DNA of 58,013 nt from a virus. The position numbers and the translations under genes were made by a program. The stretch lies in the IMG/VR virus record IMGVR_UViG_3300025671_000073, positions 1 through 58,013 of that record. The stretch is one strand, 5' to 3'. The notes beneath the pieces are model-generated. The model was not told the origin of the DNA, ran no database searches, and was given only the letters and a program-made list of their open reading frames with translations. Below, one piece after another: positions 48,597 through 57,475 of the stretch; positions within the stretch are counted from its first letter, which is position 1; every line of letters starts with the position of its first letter.

Positions 48597-49223
48597 ATGG
48601 CCGGCTCTGACGTAAAGGCCAAATTTATCGAGGCCGACACCAACGCAGCAGACGCGGACAGCGTCTGCACTGCGGAAACCCTGTCCGGGGGTGGCGTGCA
48701 AGCCATCCCCATCGACGGTGCCGATGCCTCTGGCGGCGTGGCCACATTCACTGCGGCGCGGAAAATCACCGTGACAGCTTCGGGTGCCGATAGCGCACGC
48801 ACGGTGACGGTGACGGGCACGGATGTGAACGGCGACGCGCAGACGGAAGCGATTGGGGTAACGGCTTCCGGTGTGTCCACTGGAACCTTGTACTTCCGCA
48901 CTGTTACTGCGGTCACCGTGGATGACGACACAGTGGGCACCCTGTCTGTTGGCATGTCCAACGACGCGTTGGACGTGATCTTTGCCGAGCGGGCGCGACT
49001 CAAGGGGGCGTTCATCGTCAACTCTGACACCGCTGGGGTTCTCACCTTCACAAACGGCAGCGCTACGGGCACCGAAAAACTAAAGCTGGGCACGGTTGCT
49101 TCTGCAACAGCCGAGCGCGATGTAACCATCCCGTCCGAAGGGATCATGTTTGAAGCGGGCTGTTTCCTGCCATACACGGCAGGCACAACCGTCTTCACGA
49201 ACATGACGGCCTTTCACGCGTAA
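48597..49223 (+). CDS. Beta-rich structural protein
   Basis: 208 residues, ATG 48597 after GGGGGTCG. The repetitive Thr/Val strand pattern (ARTVTVTGTDVNGDAQTEAI, FRTVTAVTVDDDTVGTLSVG) is paralleled in the next protein (VIITGLDADYNPVSTTITL), so these two may be distant paralogues. Probably head or tail surface protein. Confidence 0.7.
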   Translation: MAGSDVKAKFIEADTNAADADSVCTAETLSGGGVQAIPIDGADASGGVATFTAARKITVTASGADSARTVTVTGTDVNGDAQTEAIGVTASGVSTGTLYFRTVTAVTVDDDTVGTLSVGMSNDALDVIFAERARLKGAFIVNSDTAGVLTFTNGSATGTEKLKLGTVASATAERDVTIPSEGIMFEAGCFLPYTAGTTVFTNMTAFHA

Positions 49224-49235
49224 GAGGTTCACTCG

Positions 49236-49979
49236 ATGGCTCATGAGATCCGTTCCATCTCGCAGGTCGGAACCTCGGAGCCGTTTGAGCTTCAGGTGGC
49301 CCGGGGCCAGATCCCGGGCCACCAATTTATACACCGGCTCGGTCGCGTGCCGCAGATGTCGATCAACACCACGGGCACTGTTTGGGACGTCGATGACACA
49401 ACTTATCCTTGGAGTGCTTGGGACACCGCTGGCACTATAACGGTAAGTCGTGCAGATGCTGGGGATGCGGATAAAAAAGTCATAATCACCGGATTGGATG
49501 CGGACTATAACCCCGTGTCGACCACTATTACGTTGACCAACGCCACAGGCAATACATCCTCGATAGTATTTAAGCGTCTGAATGAGATTCGCATGAACGG
49601 CACCTCTGGAAACGTGGGTCAGATTAACGTGTTGAAGGGGGCGACTACCGTTGGTCGAATTGTTGCCGGAGTAGGCCAGTCTCTAAAAGGGACTTACACA
49701 GTTCCAGCTGGCTTTACAGCCTACATTACCCAAGGCGTTATGACCATTCGAAGCGGGGCCGACGCCACAGGCACATTTTTCTATCGTCTTCCCAACGATC
49801 GGTTTGTGATTGGCCACACGTTTGAGGTCGCCAGTTCAGAATACACCTACGCATTCACTTGCCCACTGGCTCTTCCAGCAAAAACTGATGTGGATGTCCG
49901 CGCTTCGGTTCGTACAAACAACGCCCTGATCACCGCGGCGTACGACATCATTCTCATTCAAAATGCGGGGCCGCTCTGA
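49236..49979 (+). CDS. Beta-rich structural protein
   Basis: 247 residues. It starts MAHEIRSISQVGTSEPFELQ. The middle part (SIVFKRLNEIRMNGTSGNVG) looks like the T4/T7-like phage beta-domain proteins; DNA from about 49430 is more AT-rich than neighbours. The C-terminus (RASVRTNNALITAAYDIIL) is a strand-rich jelly-roll-like end. Function unknown. Confidence 0.7.
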   Translation: MAHEIRSISQVGTSEPFELQVARGQIPGHQFIHRLGRVPQMSINTTGTVWDVDDTTYPWSAWDTAGTITVSRADAGDADKKVIITGLDADYNPVSTTITLTNATGNTSSIVFKRLNEIRMNGTSGNVGQINVLKGATTVGRIVAGVGQSLKGTYTVPAGFTAYITQGVMTIRSGADATGTFFYRLPNDRFVIGHTFEVASSEYTYAFTCPLALPAKTDVDVRASVRTNNALITAAYDIILIQNAGPL

Positions 49980-50224
49980 TGCCGAAGATCGACAAAGACA
50001 GCATGAAGTGCAATAAACCCCGTCGGCAAAAGTCTGGCGGAAAAAAGTTTGTTGTGAAGGCGTGCGACAGAGGCCAAGAGAAAATAGTTCGTTTTGGCGA
50101 TGCCAACATGAAAATCAGAAAATCCAATCCAAAGGCGCGGGCCTCGTTCCGAGCACGGCACGGCTGCGACAAGGGCACCTTGGACAAGCTTAAAGCCAGA
50201 TATTGGTCCTGCAGACAGTGGTGA
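49979..50224 (+). CDS. Small basic conserved phage protein
   Basis: 81 residues, TGATG-coupled. DSMKCNKPRRQKSGGKKFVV followed by KACDRGQEKIVRFGDANM and KARYWSCRQW belongs to a small basic protein type found in many marine phages. Cys and Lys/Arg content suggests DNA or RNA contact. Function unknown. Confidence 0.7.
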   Translation: MPKIDKDSMKCNKPRRQKSGGKKFVVKACDRGQEKIVRFGDANMKIRKSNPKARASFRARHGCDKGTLDKLKARYWSCRQW

Positions 50225-50496
50225 ACGACATGGGCAACATCCAACTCTCCCCCGAAGAACTCGAAGCGATGATGGACCGAGCTGCAAAACGCGGCGCCCA
50301 TGCTGCGCTGAAAGAGCTCGGCCTGCACGACGACAATGCTCCGCAAGATATTGACGAGCTGCGCGGCCTGCTGTCCTCGTGGCGGGAGACCCGCAAAGCG
50401 ATCTGGTCCACGATCGTGAAGATCACCACCACGGCCATCTTGATTTTTATCACTGGCGCCGTTTGGATGTCGTTTAAGGATAAGGTGGGACAGTAG
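50221..50496 (+). CDS. DUF6127-like membrane-anchored protein
   Basis: 91 residues from a GTG at 50221 in the GTGA overlap (ATG 50230 possible). A helical region (MMDRAAKRGAHAALKELGLH, then DIDELRGLLSSWRETRKAIW) precedes one transmembrane helix (TTTAILIFITGAVWMSF). This layout is common in phage and prophage proteins of unknown role; a holin function has been suggested for similar shapes but is not shown. Confidence 0.7.
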   Translation: MNDMGNIQLSPEELEAMMDRAAKRGAHAALKELGLHDDNAPQDIDELRGLLSSWRETRKAIWSTIVKITTTAILIFITGAVWMSFKDKVGQ

Positions 50497-50539
50497 GATG
50501 AACCGTGCTAATATGGCCAAGCAGATAACGGAGGTTCCG

Positions 50540-50671
50540 ATGGCTGGATGCAAAACGAAGATGAAGAACGGCGGCAAGGCTGTAGCCAAAAAGAAAGGTT
50601 CCGAGCGCGGCGGCAAGGTCGATCAGATGGCTTGTAGTCCCCGTAAGCAAATGGCTATGGGCAAGAAATAA
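50540..50671 (+). CDS. Very small basic protein (43 residues)
   Basis: ATG 50540 has GGAGG 6 bases upstream; a longer frame begins at 50498. Sequence MAGCKTKMKNGGKAVAKKKG, then ERGGKVDQMACSPRKQMAMG. Lys/Gly-rich with two Cys. It is coupled to the next gene by TAATG. Function unknown. Confidence 0.6.
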   Translation: MAGCKTKMKNGGKAVAKKKGSERGGKVDQMACSPRKQMAMGKK

Positions 50672-50844
50672 TGGCCAAGAAGGACGCCTGCTACCACAAG
50701 GTCAAGTCGCGCTATAAGGTATGGCCGTCGGCCTACGCCAGTGGCGCGCTGTCCAAGTGCCGCAAGGTGGGCGCCAAGAACTGGGGAAACAAATCCAAGC
50801 AGAAAAAGGCCAGTGGCGGCCTTGTTCGCGCGAGGATGTTCTGA
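50671..50844 (+). CDS. DUF5872-like small basic protein
   Basis: 57 residues. CYHKVKSRYKVWPSAYASGA followed by LSKCRKVGAKNWGNKSKQKK is a recurrent phage motif with two Cys. It overlaps both neighbours by one or more bases. Possibly a DNA-condensing or virion peptide; function unknown. Confidence 0.75.
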   Translation: MAKKDACYHKVKSRYKVWPSAYASGALSKCRKVGAKNWGNKSKQKKASGGLVRARMF

Positions 50845-51062
50845 TGTCTGGGGAGTCACTGCGCAAATGGTTCAACCGGAATGACGGCAAGGGCTGGATT
50901 GACTGCAAGACGGGTAAACCCTGTGGTAGAAAATCAGCGACGGGAAAGAGTAAAAGACCTTATCCTGCTTGCCGCCCGACTAAAGCGCAATGTAAAAGTG
51001 CCAAAGCGAAAGCCGCGGCGAAAAGAAAGACGTCCTCGAAAAGAGTGAGTTGGAAAGCATGA
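50844..51062 (+). CDS. DUF5872-like small basic protein
   Basis: 72 residues. SLRKWFNRNDGKGWIDCKTG followed by KPCGRK and YPACRPTKAQC is the typical Cys-containing core of this small phage and virus protein type; the Lys-rich tail follows. Three such basic genes in a row (50540-51062) look like an expanded family. Function unknown. Confidence 0.78.
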   Translation: MSGESLRKWFNRNDGKGWIDCKTGKPCGRKSATGKSKRPYPACRPTKAQCKSAKAKAAAKRKTSSKRVSWKA

Positions 51063-51289
51063 AGGACAGCTCAAAACATCCTCGTGAATCAGGGCCCGGT
51101 AGATTTCGCCGTGAGTTGCTCCGCGAAAACTGGAATGAAAATAAAGAGGGGCCCCCCGCTCCACCAAAGCGCGAAGGCCCAGAGCTTAGAAAGCCAGACG
51201 GCGGGCTGGAACGGGCGTTGGTAAAACGCTATAAAAACGGCGGCTGCGTCATGGCTGGGCGTGGTGTCCGAGACACGAAGTTTGGATAG
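51059..51289 (+). CDS. Small protein, Gly-Cys tail
   Basis: 76 residues from ATG 51059 (ATGA overlap). A charged, proline-containing body (RELLRENWNENKEGPPAPPK) is followed by KNGGCVMAGRGVRDTKFG, a C-terminal motif repeated in many phage small proteins. Function unknown. Confidence 0.65.
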   Translation: MKDSSKHPRESGPGRFRRELLRENWNENKEGPPAPPKREGPELRKPDGGLERALVKRYKNGGCVMAGRGVRDTKFG

Positions 51290-51292
51290 AGC

Positions 51293-51949
51293 ATGACCAC
51301 CTCAGGTTCCAGAGATTTTAATATCGACGCCGCCGAGATCATCGAGGAGGCGTACGAGCGCTGTGGCCTTGAGGTCCGAACGGGCTACGACGCCAAAACG
51401 GCGCGTCGGTCTCTAAACCTGATGTTTGCTGACTGGGCGAACCGGGGGCTGAACCTCTGGACCGTGGAGCAAGCTACGCTGACCCTGACCCAAGGTCAGG
51501 CGCAAGAGACCCTCGGTGCGGATGTCGTCGACATTCTTGAGATGGCCCTTCGCCGGGACGGCACGGACTACGAGATGGAGCGGATCAGTCGCGGTGATTA
51601 TCTCGACTTCCCGAACAAGACCAGTCAGGGCCGCCCCTCGCAGTTCTATTTTGACCGCAGCATTGAGCCGGTGATCAACCTTTGGCAAACGCCTGAGAAC
51701 TCGACGGACCAACTGGTCTACTACTACGTCCGCCGGATCGAGGATGTTGACACCTTGACCAACACGACGCAGATTCCGTTCCGGTTTTATCCGTGCATGG
51801 TTGCAGGCCTTGCCTATTATCTCGCCGTCAAGCGGGCCCCGGATCGCATTCAGATTTTGAAATCGCTTTACGAGGAAGAGTTCCAGCGCGCGGCGGAAGA
51901 GGACGAGGACCGGGTCAGCCTGTTCTTGGTCCCGGATCGGAGACGTTGA
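51293..51949 (+). CDS. Head-to-tail adaptor protein (gp4-like)
   Basis: 218 residues. Helical N-terminus (DAAEIIEEAYERCGLEVRTG, RRSLNLMFADWANRGLNLWT) and a beta insert (SQFYFDRSIEPVINLWQTPE) resemble the adaptor that binds the portal in P22/SU10-type phages. It starts 4 bp after the preceding stop and leads the adaptor group 51293-53652. Confidence 0.7.
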   Translation: MTTSGSRDFNIDAAEIIEEAYERCGLEVRTGYDAKTARRSLNLMFADWANRGLNLWTVEQATLTLTQGQAQETLGADVVDILEMALRRDGTDYEMERISRGDYLDFPNKTSQGRPSQFYFDRSIEPVINLWQTPENSTDQLVYYYVRRIEDVDTLTNTTQIPFRFYPCMVAGLAYYLAVKRAPDRIQILKSLYEEEFQRAAEEDEDRVSLFLVPDRRR

Positions 51950-52254
51950 TGGCTTTTGCCTCCGACAAAAATGCATATGGCATCTCGGACCGGTCTGGGT
52001 TCCGATACCGCCTGCGCGACATGCGCCGGGAGTGGACCGGCGCGCTTGTCGGTCCGGATGAGTACGAGCCGAAGCACCCCCAGCTTGAGCCACCACGCCC
52101 GGGCCCGGACCCACAAGCTCTTCGAAATCCCCGTCCGGACCGGCCGGAGTCTCTCGAGATATATGTTGGTGGCCCCACCGTCATGGCCCCCAAACTGGAT
52201 CGCCCCCGCGCGGTGGGAAAAGTAGGTGTGGTTACCGTCAGCGCAGGGTCTTAA
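51949..52254 (+). CDS. Proline-rich small tail-module protein
   Basis: 101 residues, TGATG-coupled to the adaptor. The N-terminus ASDKNAYGISDRSGFRYRLR followed by DMRREWTGALVGPDEYEPKH is a conserved-looking phage block; the rest is Pro/Arg-rich and likely extended. It may clamp neighbouring tail proteins. A 63-bp gap follows, with TTGTCA at 52258 as a weak promoter candidate. Confidence 0.65.
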   Translation: MAFASDKNAYGISDRSGFRYRLRDMRREWTGALVGPDEYEPKHPQLEPPRPGPDPQALRNPRPDRPESLEIYVGGPTVMAPKLDRPRAVGKVGVVTVSAGS

Positions 52255-52317
52255 CCTTGTCAAAAATGCGGGTTTCTGGTAGCGTGACTCTGCGACAGAT
52301 CTAAGAGGACACAGACA

Positions 52318-53013
52318 ATGGCAATCACGACGTACGCAGAGCTTCAGCAGGCGGTCGCTGATTGGCTGAACCGCGCTGATCTGGACCAGAAGATTCCAGA
52401 CTTTATCACCCTTGCCGAAAGCACTTTGAACGATGTGCTGCGGTCCAGCTACATGGTCACCTCAGACACCCTAGCAATCACAAACAGCCGGGTCTCTCTT
52501 CCAGCTGACGTGCTTGAAGTTATCTATACGCAGGTTGCCAGCACACCCACACAGCCACTCGAACAAATTTCGCCCCAGCAGCTCGTCATGCTGCGCCGTG
52601 CACGTACGCGCCAGAACGGCGACCCCCGCTTTTTCGCCGTGGTGGGTAGAGAGATGTTGGTAACGCCAAGTCCCTCCGGATCTGTGTCTGTGGATGTTGA
52701 TTACTACCAGCAGATTCCGGCACTCTCAAATTCCAATACCAGCAACTGGCTCTTGGACGAGGCGCCGCACGTGTATCTGTACACGTCGCTTCTGCATGCC
52801 ACGCCGTTTCTCATGGATGATGCTCGTTATCAGGTGTTCAACAACACCGTTTCGCAGCAGGTTATGAGCGCTGTACGCTCCTCTCAGACGCTGTCGTTTG
52901 ACGACATTAAAGCTGCCGGCTTCTCATTGACGGCCCCCACGGACATGGGTTCCAGTGCCGCCAGTCCGCTGAGTGGAACAGTTGCTGCGTCTCCGGTTAT
53001 GCCGCAGGGGTAA
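52318..53013 (+). CDS. SU10-type phage adaptor protein
   Basis: 231 residues. TYAELQQAVADWLNRADLDQ then KIPDFITLAESTLNDVLRSS is the typical start of the phage adaptor protein family described from phage SU10 relatives. The middle is a beta domain (VDVDYYQQIPALS) and the end helical. It forms a ring between portal and tail. The next gene has the same plan, showing duplication. Confidence 0.8.
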   Translation: MAITTYAELQQAVADWLNRADLDQKIPDFITLAESTLNDVLRSSYMVTSDTLAITNSRVSLPADVLEVIYTQVASTPTQPLEQISPQQLVMLRRARTRQNGDPRFFAVVGREMLVTPSPSGSVSVDVDYYQQIPALSNSNTSNWLLDEAPHVYLYTSLLHATPFLMDDARYQVFNNTVSQQVMSAVRSSQTLSFDDIKAAGFSLTAPTDMGSSAASPLSGTVAASPVMPQG

Positions 53014-53016
53014 AGA

Positions 53017-53652
53017 ATGGCCTTTACCTACGCCCAGCTTAAAGATGCGGTCGCTGCGTGGATTAACAAACCGGACATCGAGCAATCGATTCCTATTTTT
53101 GTGCGTCTCGCAGAGGAGCGCATCTTAAAGGGTGTGCAGCTGTCGCTGTTCCAGAAAAACGCGACTGCTACTGTCTCCTCTGGGGGACAATACCTCCCTG
53201 TTCCCTCTGACTTTCTGGCCCCGATGGCCTTGAACCTAAGAGGCGCGGACAACGATAAGTTTTTCTTGGAGTTCAAGGACCTGAGTTTTGTTCAGGCCTA
53301 CACACCCGATCCTGCAACCACGGGCACCCCAAGATATTACGGGCAGTTTGATAACTCGTACTTTCTTCTCGGTCCCACCCCGGATGCTACATACACAGCA
53401 CAGCTCCAGTACCTGTATCGACCGCCTAGCTTGACGGACGGGGCTGACGACGGAACCACATGGCTTAGTCAGAATGCAGAAATTGCTTTGCTGTTTGGCG
53501 CTTTGGTCGAAGCGCAGCTGTTCTTGCAAGAAGACCCACAGCAGTACTCGGCTCGGTTTAACGAGGCCCTAGCCGGCCTGAAACTTTTGGGCGAAGCCAA
53601 GCAAAGCACCGACGAGTACCGCACGGGTGAATTGATCCGGAGAAAAACATGA
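53017..53652 (+). CDS. SU10-type phage adaptor protein, paralogue
   Basis: 211 residues. TYAQLKDAVAAWINKPDIEQ then SIPIFVRLAEERILKGVQLS aligns with the start of the preceding protein, as do AQLQYLYRPPSL and the helical tail. Two different adaptors in tandem suggest two stacked rings or alternative partners. It ends by ATGA overlap with the next gene. Confidence 0.8.
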   Translation: MAFTYAQLKDAVAAWINKPDIEQSIPIFVRLAEERILKGVQLSLFQKNATATVSSGGQYLPVPSDFLAPMALNLRGADNDKFFLEFKDLSFVQAYTPDPATTGTPRYYGQFDNSYFLLGPTPDATYTAQLQYLYRPPSLTDGADDGTTWLSQNAEIALLFGALVEAQLFLQEDPQQYSARFNEALAGLKLLGEAKQSTDEYRTGELIRRKT

Positions 53653-53942
53653 TCACTGGATCCATTGATCTGGCAACGGACTTTCGGGTTGGCGTCAAAA
53701 CAACTTCTGGCCGCGGCCTGACCCCCGAAGAACTGGCAAAACAGTGTGCGGATAAAATTGTGTCTGTTTCTGACACCGCTCCAGAACCCATTCGCGCGCA
53801 GGCGCATGCCTTTCAGGCGCGGGTGCAGCAGCTTGTTGAGCTGTACTTGAAACAAGCGGTTCAAAGTGACCGCACAACCGTGTATAATGCCGTTCGAGAT
53901 GCAGGCCATCCCGAGTTGGCCGAAGCACTGAAAGGACTATGA
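53649..53942 (+). CDS. Small tail-module protein
   Basis: 97 residues. A Thr/Arg start (DLATDFRVGVKTTSGRGLTP) is followed by EELAKQCADKIVSVSDTAPE and two helices (AHAFQARVQQLVELYLKQAV). Similar small proteins follow adaptors in several marine phages. A promoter-like sequence lies inside its 3' part (53860-53888). Confidence 0.65.
   Translation: MITGSIDLATDFRVGVKTTSGRGLTPEELAKQCADKIVSVSDTAPEPIRAQAHAFQARVQQLVELYLKQAVQSDRTTVYNAVRDAGHPELAEALKGL
53860..53888 (+). promoter_or_regulatory. Promoter candidate inside 53649 gene
   Basis: TTCAAA (53860-53865), exactly 17 bp, TATAAT (53883-53888). A perfect -10 with optimal spacing inside a gene whose codons do not demand it. It would start transcription near 53895, just ahead of the fibre genes, and may let them be expressed apart from the head genes. 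Confidence 0.5.
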
Positions 53943-53943
53943 C

Positions 53944-54381
53944 ATGGCATTCTCTGGCAACTTTATGTGCACCAGCTTCAAGGAAGAACTCCTGACGGCC
54001 ACGCACGATTTCACCAACGGCACAGGCAGCACGTTCAAGCTGGCCCTGTACGACAACACCGCCACCTTGACGGCGGCGACCACCGCATACACCACGAGTG
54101 GCGAGGTTTCGGCCAGTGGGTCGTATTCCGCAGGCGGCGGCGCGCTGACCAATGTGACGCCAACCTCGAGCGGCACGACCGCGTTCACCGACTTTGCGGA
54201 CATTACGTTCACGTCGGCCACGATCACTGCTCGTGGCGCGTTGATCTACAACGACACGGCGGCCGGCGATCCTTCAGTTGTTGTGTTGGACTTTGGCGAG
54301 GACAAGACGTCTACTGCCGGTGACTTCCAGATTATCTTCCCGACAGCTGACGCCAGCAACGCCATTATCCGCATCGCCTAA
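53944..54381 (+). CDS. Tail structural protein
   Basis: 145 residues. [20 protein letters not shown] then [20 protein letters not shown], with a beta-rich body and [10 protein letters not shown] at the end, is a pattern common in phage tail modules just before fibres. It possibly forms the collar or fibre base. Two bp after the previous stop. Confidence 0.7.
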   Translation: MAFSGNFMCTSFKEELLTATHDFTNGTGSTFKLALYDNTATLTAATTAYTTSGEVSASGSYSAGGGALTNVTPTSSGTTAFTDFADITFTSATITARGALIYNDTAAGDPSVVVLDFGEDKTSTAGDFQIIFPTADASNAIIRIA

Positions 54382-54395
54382 GCGGGATTATTGGC

Positions 54396-55766
54396 ATGGT
54401 TACGCTCGTCAACCGCGCTAAGGTAGCGACGGCCACCACCGGCACCGGGACAATCACTCTCGGTGCCGCCGAAAGCGGCTATCAGACGTTCGCAGATGGG
54501 GGCGTCACTGATGGCGATGTTGTGCGCTACGTCATTGAGGATGGTACGAACTGGGAGATTGGCACAGGCACCTATACTGCCTCTGGCACCACCCTCTCCC
54601 GCACTGTCTCCGAGAGCAGCAACTCTGGTTCTGCTATTACGCTCAGTGGTTCTGCGAACGTCTACATCTCTGCTGTGGCGGATGACTTTGGTGATGCTCT
54701 CGGCACCGTGGCGACCAATGACCTTGATTTGTCCACAGGGAACTTCTTTGAGGTCACTGCTAACAACCAAACGCTGACCTTTTCCAGTGCACCTGCTGTA
54801 AAGGACTTCAAGATCAAGCTGACTGGTGCTGGGGCAGTTGCTGGTTGGTCTCTCTCCAATGCCTCTTACGACAATGTTTCTTTGAGCGTTAATGCTCAAA
54901 CTACAACACCTTCTGGTTTATTCTTCAAGCCAGACGGAGCAAAGATGTACCTTGTTGGAGAGGCTGATGCAGAGGTGCATGAATATGATTTAAGTACAGC
55001 GTGGGACATCTCTTCCGCTTCTTATCTTCAGAACTTCTCTGTTTCTACTCAAGAAAACGCTAGTCGTGGTTTGTTTTTTAAACCTGATGGCACGAAGATG
55101 TATCTGTCAGGGACGGGAAATGATTCTCTCTATGAATATGATTTGAGTACAGCGTGGGATATTTCTACAGCTTCTTATCTTCAGGGTTTCTCTATTGCTG
55201 CTCAAGAAACTAATGTTTTTGATATATTTTTTAAGGCCGATGGTGCGAGTTTGTATATAGTAGGGGCAGCTGGTGATGAGGTTAATCAGTTCACCTTAGG
55301 CACAGCGTGGGATATTTCTACAGCTTCTTATGTTAGAACTTTCTCTCTTGCCCCCATGGTTGCGCCTGTAGGTCTGTTTTTTCGGGATGATGGGACAGAA
55401 ATGTATATTTCGGAAGTAGTTGGAGATCTGATATATAAATACACTTTAAGCACTCCTTGGAACATTTCTACGGCGTCGCAGGACATAACTTTTAGTATTG
55501 CTTCACAAGACAGCATTCCAAACAGTATTTTTTTCAAGCCTGATGGCACTAAGATGTATATGGCTGGGAATCAAAATGATAGTGTCTATCAATACAGCAC
55601 AAGCACCCAAACCGCAGCCACCATTACCTATCCAGCGTCAGTAAAATTCCCCGGCGGAACTGCCCCTACCGCACCGGGTGTAGGAGACGTAGACACCATC
55701 GGCATCTACACAGTGGACGGTGGAACCACCTATTACGGCTACCAGCTTGGCGATGACCACTCATAA
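54396..55766 (+). CDS. Tail fibre with beta-propeller-like repeats
   Basis: 456 residues. Residues 1-100 are shared with the next protein ([38 protein letters not shown]). Residues about 158-403 hold five repeats of about 49 residues, with core [11 protein letters not shown], then [17 protein letters not shown], likely blades of a small propeller and a candidate receptor-binding head. The C-terminus [18 protein letters not shown] is a short cap found again as a remnant at 56893-56940. DNA of the repeat part is clearly more AT-rich than the rest, so it was probably acquired by recombination. Confidence 0.78.
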   Translation: MVTLVNRAKVATATTGTGTITLGAAESGYQTFADGGVTDGDVVRYVIEDGTNWEIGTGTYTASGTTLSRTVSESSNSGSAITLSGSANVYISAVADDFGDALGTVATNDLDLSTGNFFEVTANNQTLTFSSAPAVKDFKIKLTGAGAVAGWSLSNASYDNVSLSVNAQTTTPSGLFFKPDGAKMYLVGEADAEVHEYDLSTAWDISSASYLQNFSVSTQENASRGLFFKPDGTKMYLSGTGNDSLYEYDLSTAWDISTASYLQGFSIAAQETNVFDIFFKADGASLYIVGAAGDEVNQFTLGTAWDISTASYVRTFSLAPMVAPVGLFFRDDGTEMYISEVVGDLIYKYTLSTPWNISTASQDITFSIASQDSIPNSIFFKPDGTKMYMAGNQNDSVYQYSTSTQTAATITYPASVKFPGGTAPTAPGVGDVDTIGIYTVDGGTTYYGYQLGDDHS

Positions 55767-55780
55767 GGAAACTCTACAAT

Positions 55781-56470
55781 ATGGTTAAACTCGTCAACAG
55801 AGCCTATGTTTCTACTGCAACAACCGGTACGGGCACGCTAACTCTTGGCACTGCGGTTTCTGGTCAGCGATCCTTTGCCGATGCTGGCGTCAGTGATGGC
55901 GATGTGGTTCGCTATGTCATTGAGGATGGAAACGATTGGGAGATTGGCACAGGCACCTACACGGCGTCTGGGACCACCCTGACGCGTTCTGTAGATGAGA
56001 GCAGCAACTCCGACGCTGCCATTAGCCTCTCTGGTTCTGCTGTGGTGTTTATTACTGCGGCGACTACCGATATCCAGCAGCCGCCCTCCGAAGGCGCGTT
56101 TGTCGATGGTGACAAGACTAAGCTGGACGGTATCGAAGCTGGCGCGGACGTAACCGACACGGCCAACGTGACTGCAGCGACAGCGGCATTATCTGCTGGT
56201 GGTATAGGGACTTATTGTTTTGCTAATGGTCCTGACACAGCTTTTGGTTCAACTACTGCTGGTTCAGGTTTAACGCCGATTTCTGCGATGTATAAAGGTG
56301 ATGAGTTCGGTATTCAAGGCGGAACAGGGAACGGTCCAACAGCCGGTAGTGCTTTATCTGGTACGTGGAGGTGTATGGGAACATCTGACGCAACTTGGGT
56401 TATTGATCCTAATGGGGCAAACCCAGATACAATAGGTTATGGCGCGACACTCTGGCTGAGGATTTCCTGA
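55781..56470 (+). CDS. Tail fibre, paralogue of preceding gene
   Basis: 229 residues. The first 98 residues ([38 protein letters not shown]) are highly similar to the gene at 54396, then [20 protein letters not shown], a common fibre shaft motif, leads into a different Gly/Thr-rich head (residues 145-229). A shared attachment domain with different tips suggests two fibres competing for or sharing one base. Confidence 0.78.
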   Translation: MVKLVNRAYVSTATTGTGTLTLGTAVSGQRSFADAGVSDGDVVRYVIEDGNDWEIGTGTYTASGTTLTRSVDESSNSDAAISLSGSAVVFITAATTDIQQPPSEGAFVDGDKTKLDGIEAGADVTDTANVTAATAALSAGGIGTYCFANGPDTAFGSTTAGSGLTPISAMYKGDEFGIQGGTGNGPTAGSALSGTWRCMGTSDATWVIDPNGANPDTIGYGATLWLRIS

Positions 56471-56471
56471 T

Positions 56472-56843
56472 ATGAAATACCGTAATCCAAAATATACTGT
56501 AGATGGACGTATTGACTGCGAAATCGAGCATCCTCAATTCGGATGGATACTCTTTACGGCTGACCCGAATGATACGGAGCCGCATGGGCGGGAATTGTTT
56601 GAGACAATAAGCAAGGAAGGCGACATTGCCGATTATGTTCCGCCACCACCGCCTAGTAGTGAAGAGATTGCAGCGCAAGTAAGGGCTGAACGCAACCAAC
56701 TCCTCACTGCATCCGACTGGACTCAAGTGCCAGACGCACCCGTGGATCAGGCCGCATGGGCAACCTACCGCCAAGCCTTGCGTGACATTCCGCAACAGAC
56801 TGGGTTTCCAGAGGGTGTGGTTTGGCCCACTGAGCCGGAGTAA
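56472..56843 (+). CDS. Tail assembly chaperone-like protein (Phage_tail_APC)
   Basis: 123 residues. The C-terminal half RAERNQLLTASDWTQVPDAP then WATYRQALRDIPQQTGFP and WPTEPE matches the phage tail assembly chaperone/APC type domain found behind fibre genes. The N-terminal half (DCEIEHPQFGWILFTADPND) differs from the paralogue at 56954. It would help fibre folding or attachment. Confidence 0.8.
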   Translation: MKYRNPKYTVDGRIDCEIEHPQFGWILFTADPNDTEPHGRELFETISKEGDIADYVPPPPPSSEEIAAQVRAERNQLLTASDWTQVPDAPVDQAAWATYRQALRDIPQQTGFPEGVVWPTEPE

Positions 56844-56846
56844 TCC

Positions 56847-56969
56847 ATGCTCGGCTTCCTTCCATTATCTGCTGCACCCCCACCGGCGTCACGGTGGCAC
56901 CACATACTATGGTGTTCAGTCTGGCGACAACTTCTCGTAAGAAAGGTTACTAAATGTACGTCAAGATAA
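56847..56969 (+). pseudogene. Recombination scar: fused remnants of a tail protein start and a fibre end
   Basis: ATG 56847 opens MLGFLPLSAAPP, similar to the start of the 57476 protein (MLGFSPISAA). After about 12 codons the sequence becomes, in another frame, GGTTYYGVQSGDNFS and TAA at 56938-56940, the C-terminus of the 54396-type fibre ([15 protein letters not shown]). A deletion between a duplicated tail gene and a fibre gene explains it. The 40-codon ORF itself is unlikely to be functional. Confidence 0.65.
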
Positions 56970-57472
56970 CAAACGACCAGCCCGTAGAGTTTCCCTACAC
57001 AATCGGGCAATTCCGTCGTGATAACCCGCAAACCAGCTTCCCCAAAGTCATCCCTGTCGAGATCATGCGGCGGCATGGAATGTTCCCCGTAGAGGAGCTG
57101 AAAAAGCCGAACTTCGACCCTTTGGTTCAGAACCTCAAGCGGGACGACATGCCCCACAAGGAAGTCATCCGCCTTAAGGCCGAGGCAGATGCAACCGATC
57201 CGTTTACAGGTGAAGTGGACCAAGCGCAGGTGGGCCAACCCATTTACGGCAACAAGTGGCTGATCGGCTACACTGTCGCCAACAAGCCGCAGGACGAGGC
57301 TGAAGAGGCTGTCAGAAACCAACGCAACCGCCTCCTTGCCGACACCGACTGGATGGCCCTGAGCGACAACACCATGACGCCCGAATGGGCTACCTACAGA
57401 CAAGCACTTCGTGATATAACTGAGCAAACAGGTTTTCCATATTCGGTGAACTGGCCCACTAAACCGGAGTAA
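56954..57472 (+). CDS. Tail assembly chaperone-like protein, second copy
   Basis: 172 residues. The C-terminal domain (NQRNRLLADTDWMALSDNTM, then WATYRQALRDITEQTGFPYS, WPTKPE) is clearly paralogous to 56472. The first 110 residues (YVKITNDQPVEFPYTIGQFR, then RDNPQTSFPK) differ, suggesting a different fibre partner. It lies directly before the repeat tail protein. Confidence 0.8.
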   Translation: MYVKITNDQPVEFPYTIGQFRRDNPQTSFPKVIPVEIMRRHGMFPVEELKKPNFDPLVQNLKRDDMPHKEVIRLKAEADATDPFTGEVDQAQVGQPIYGNKWLIGYTVANKPQDEAEEAVRNQRNRLLADTDWMALSDNTMTPEWATYRQALRDITEQTGFPYSVNWPTKPE

Positions 57473-57475
57473 CCA

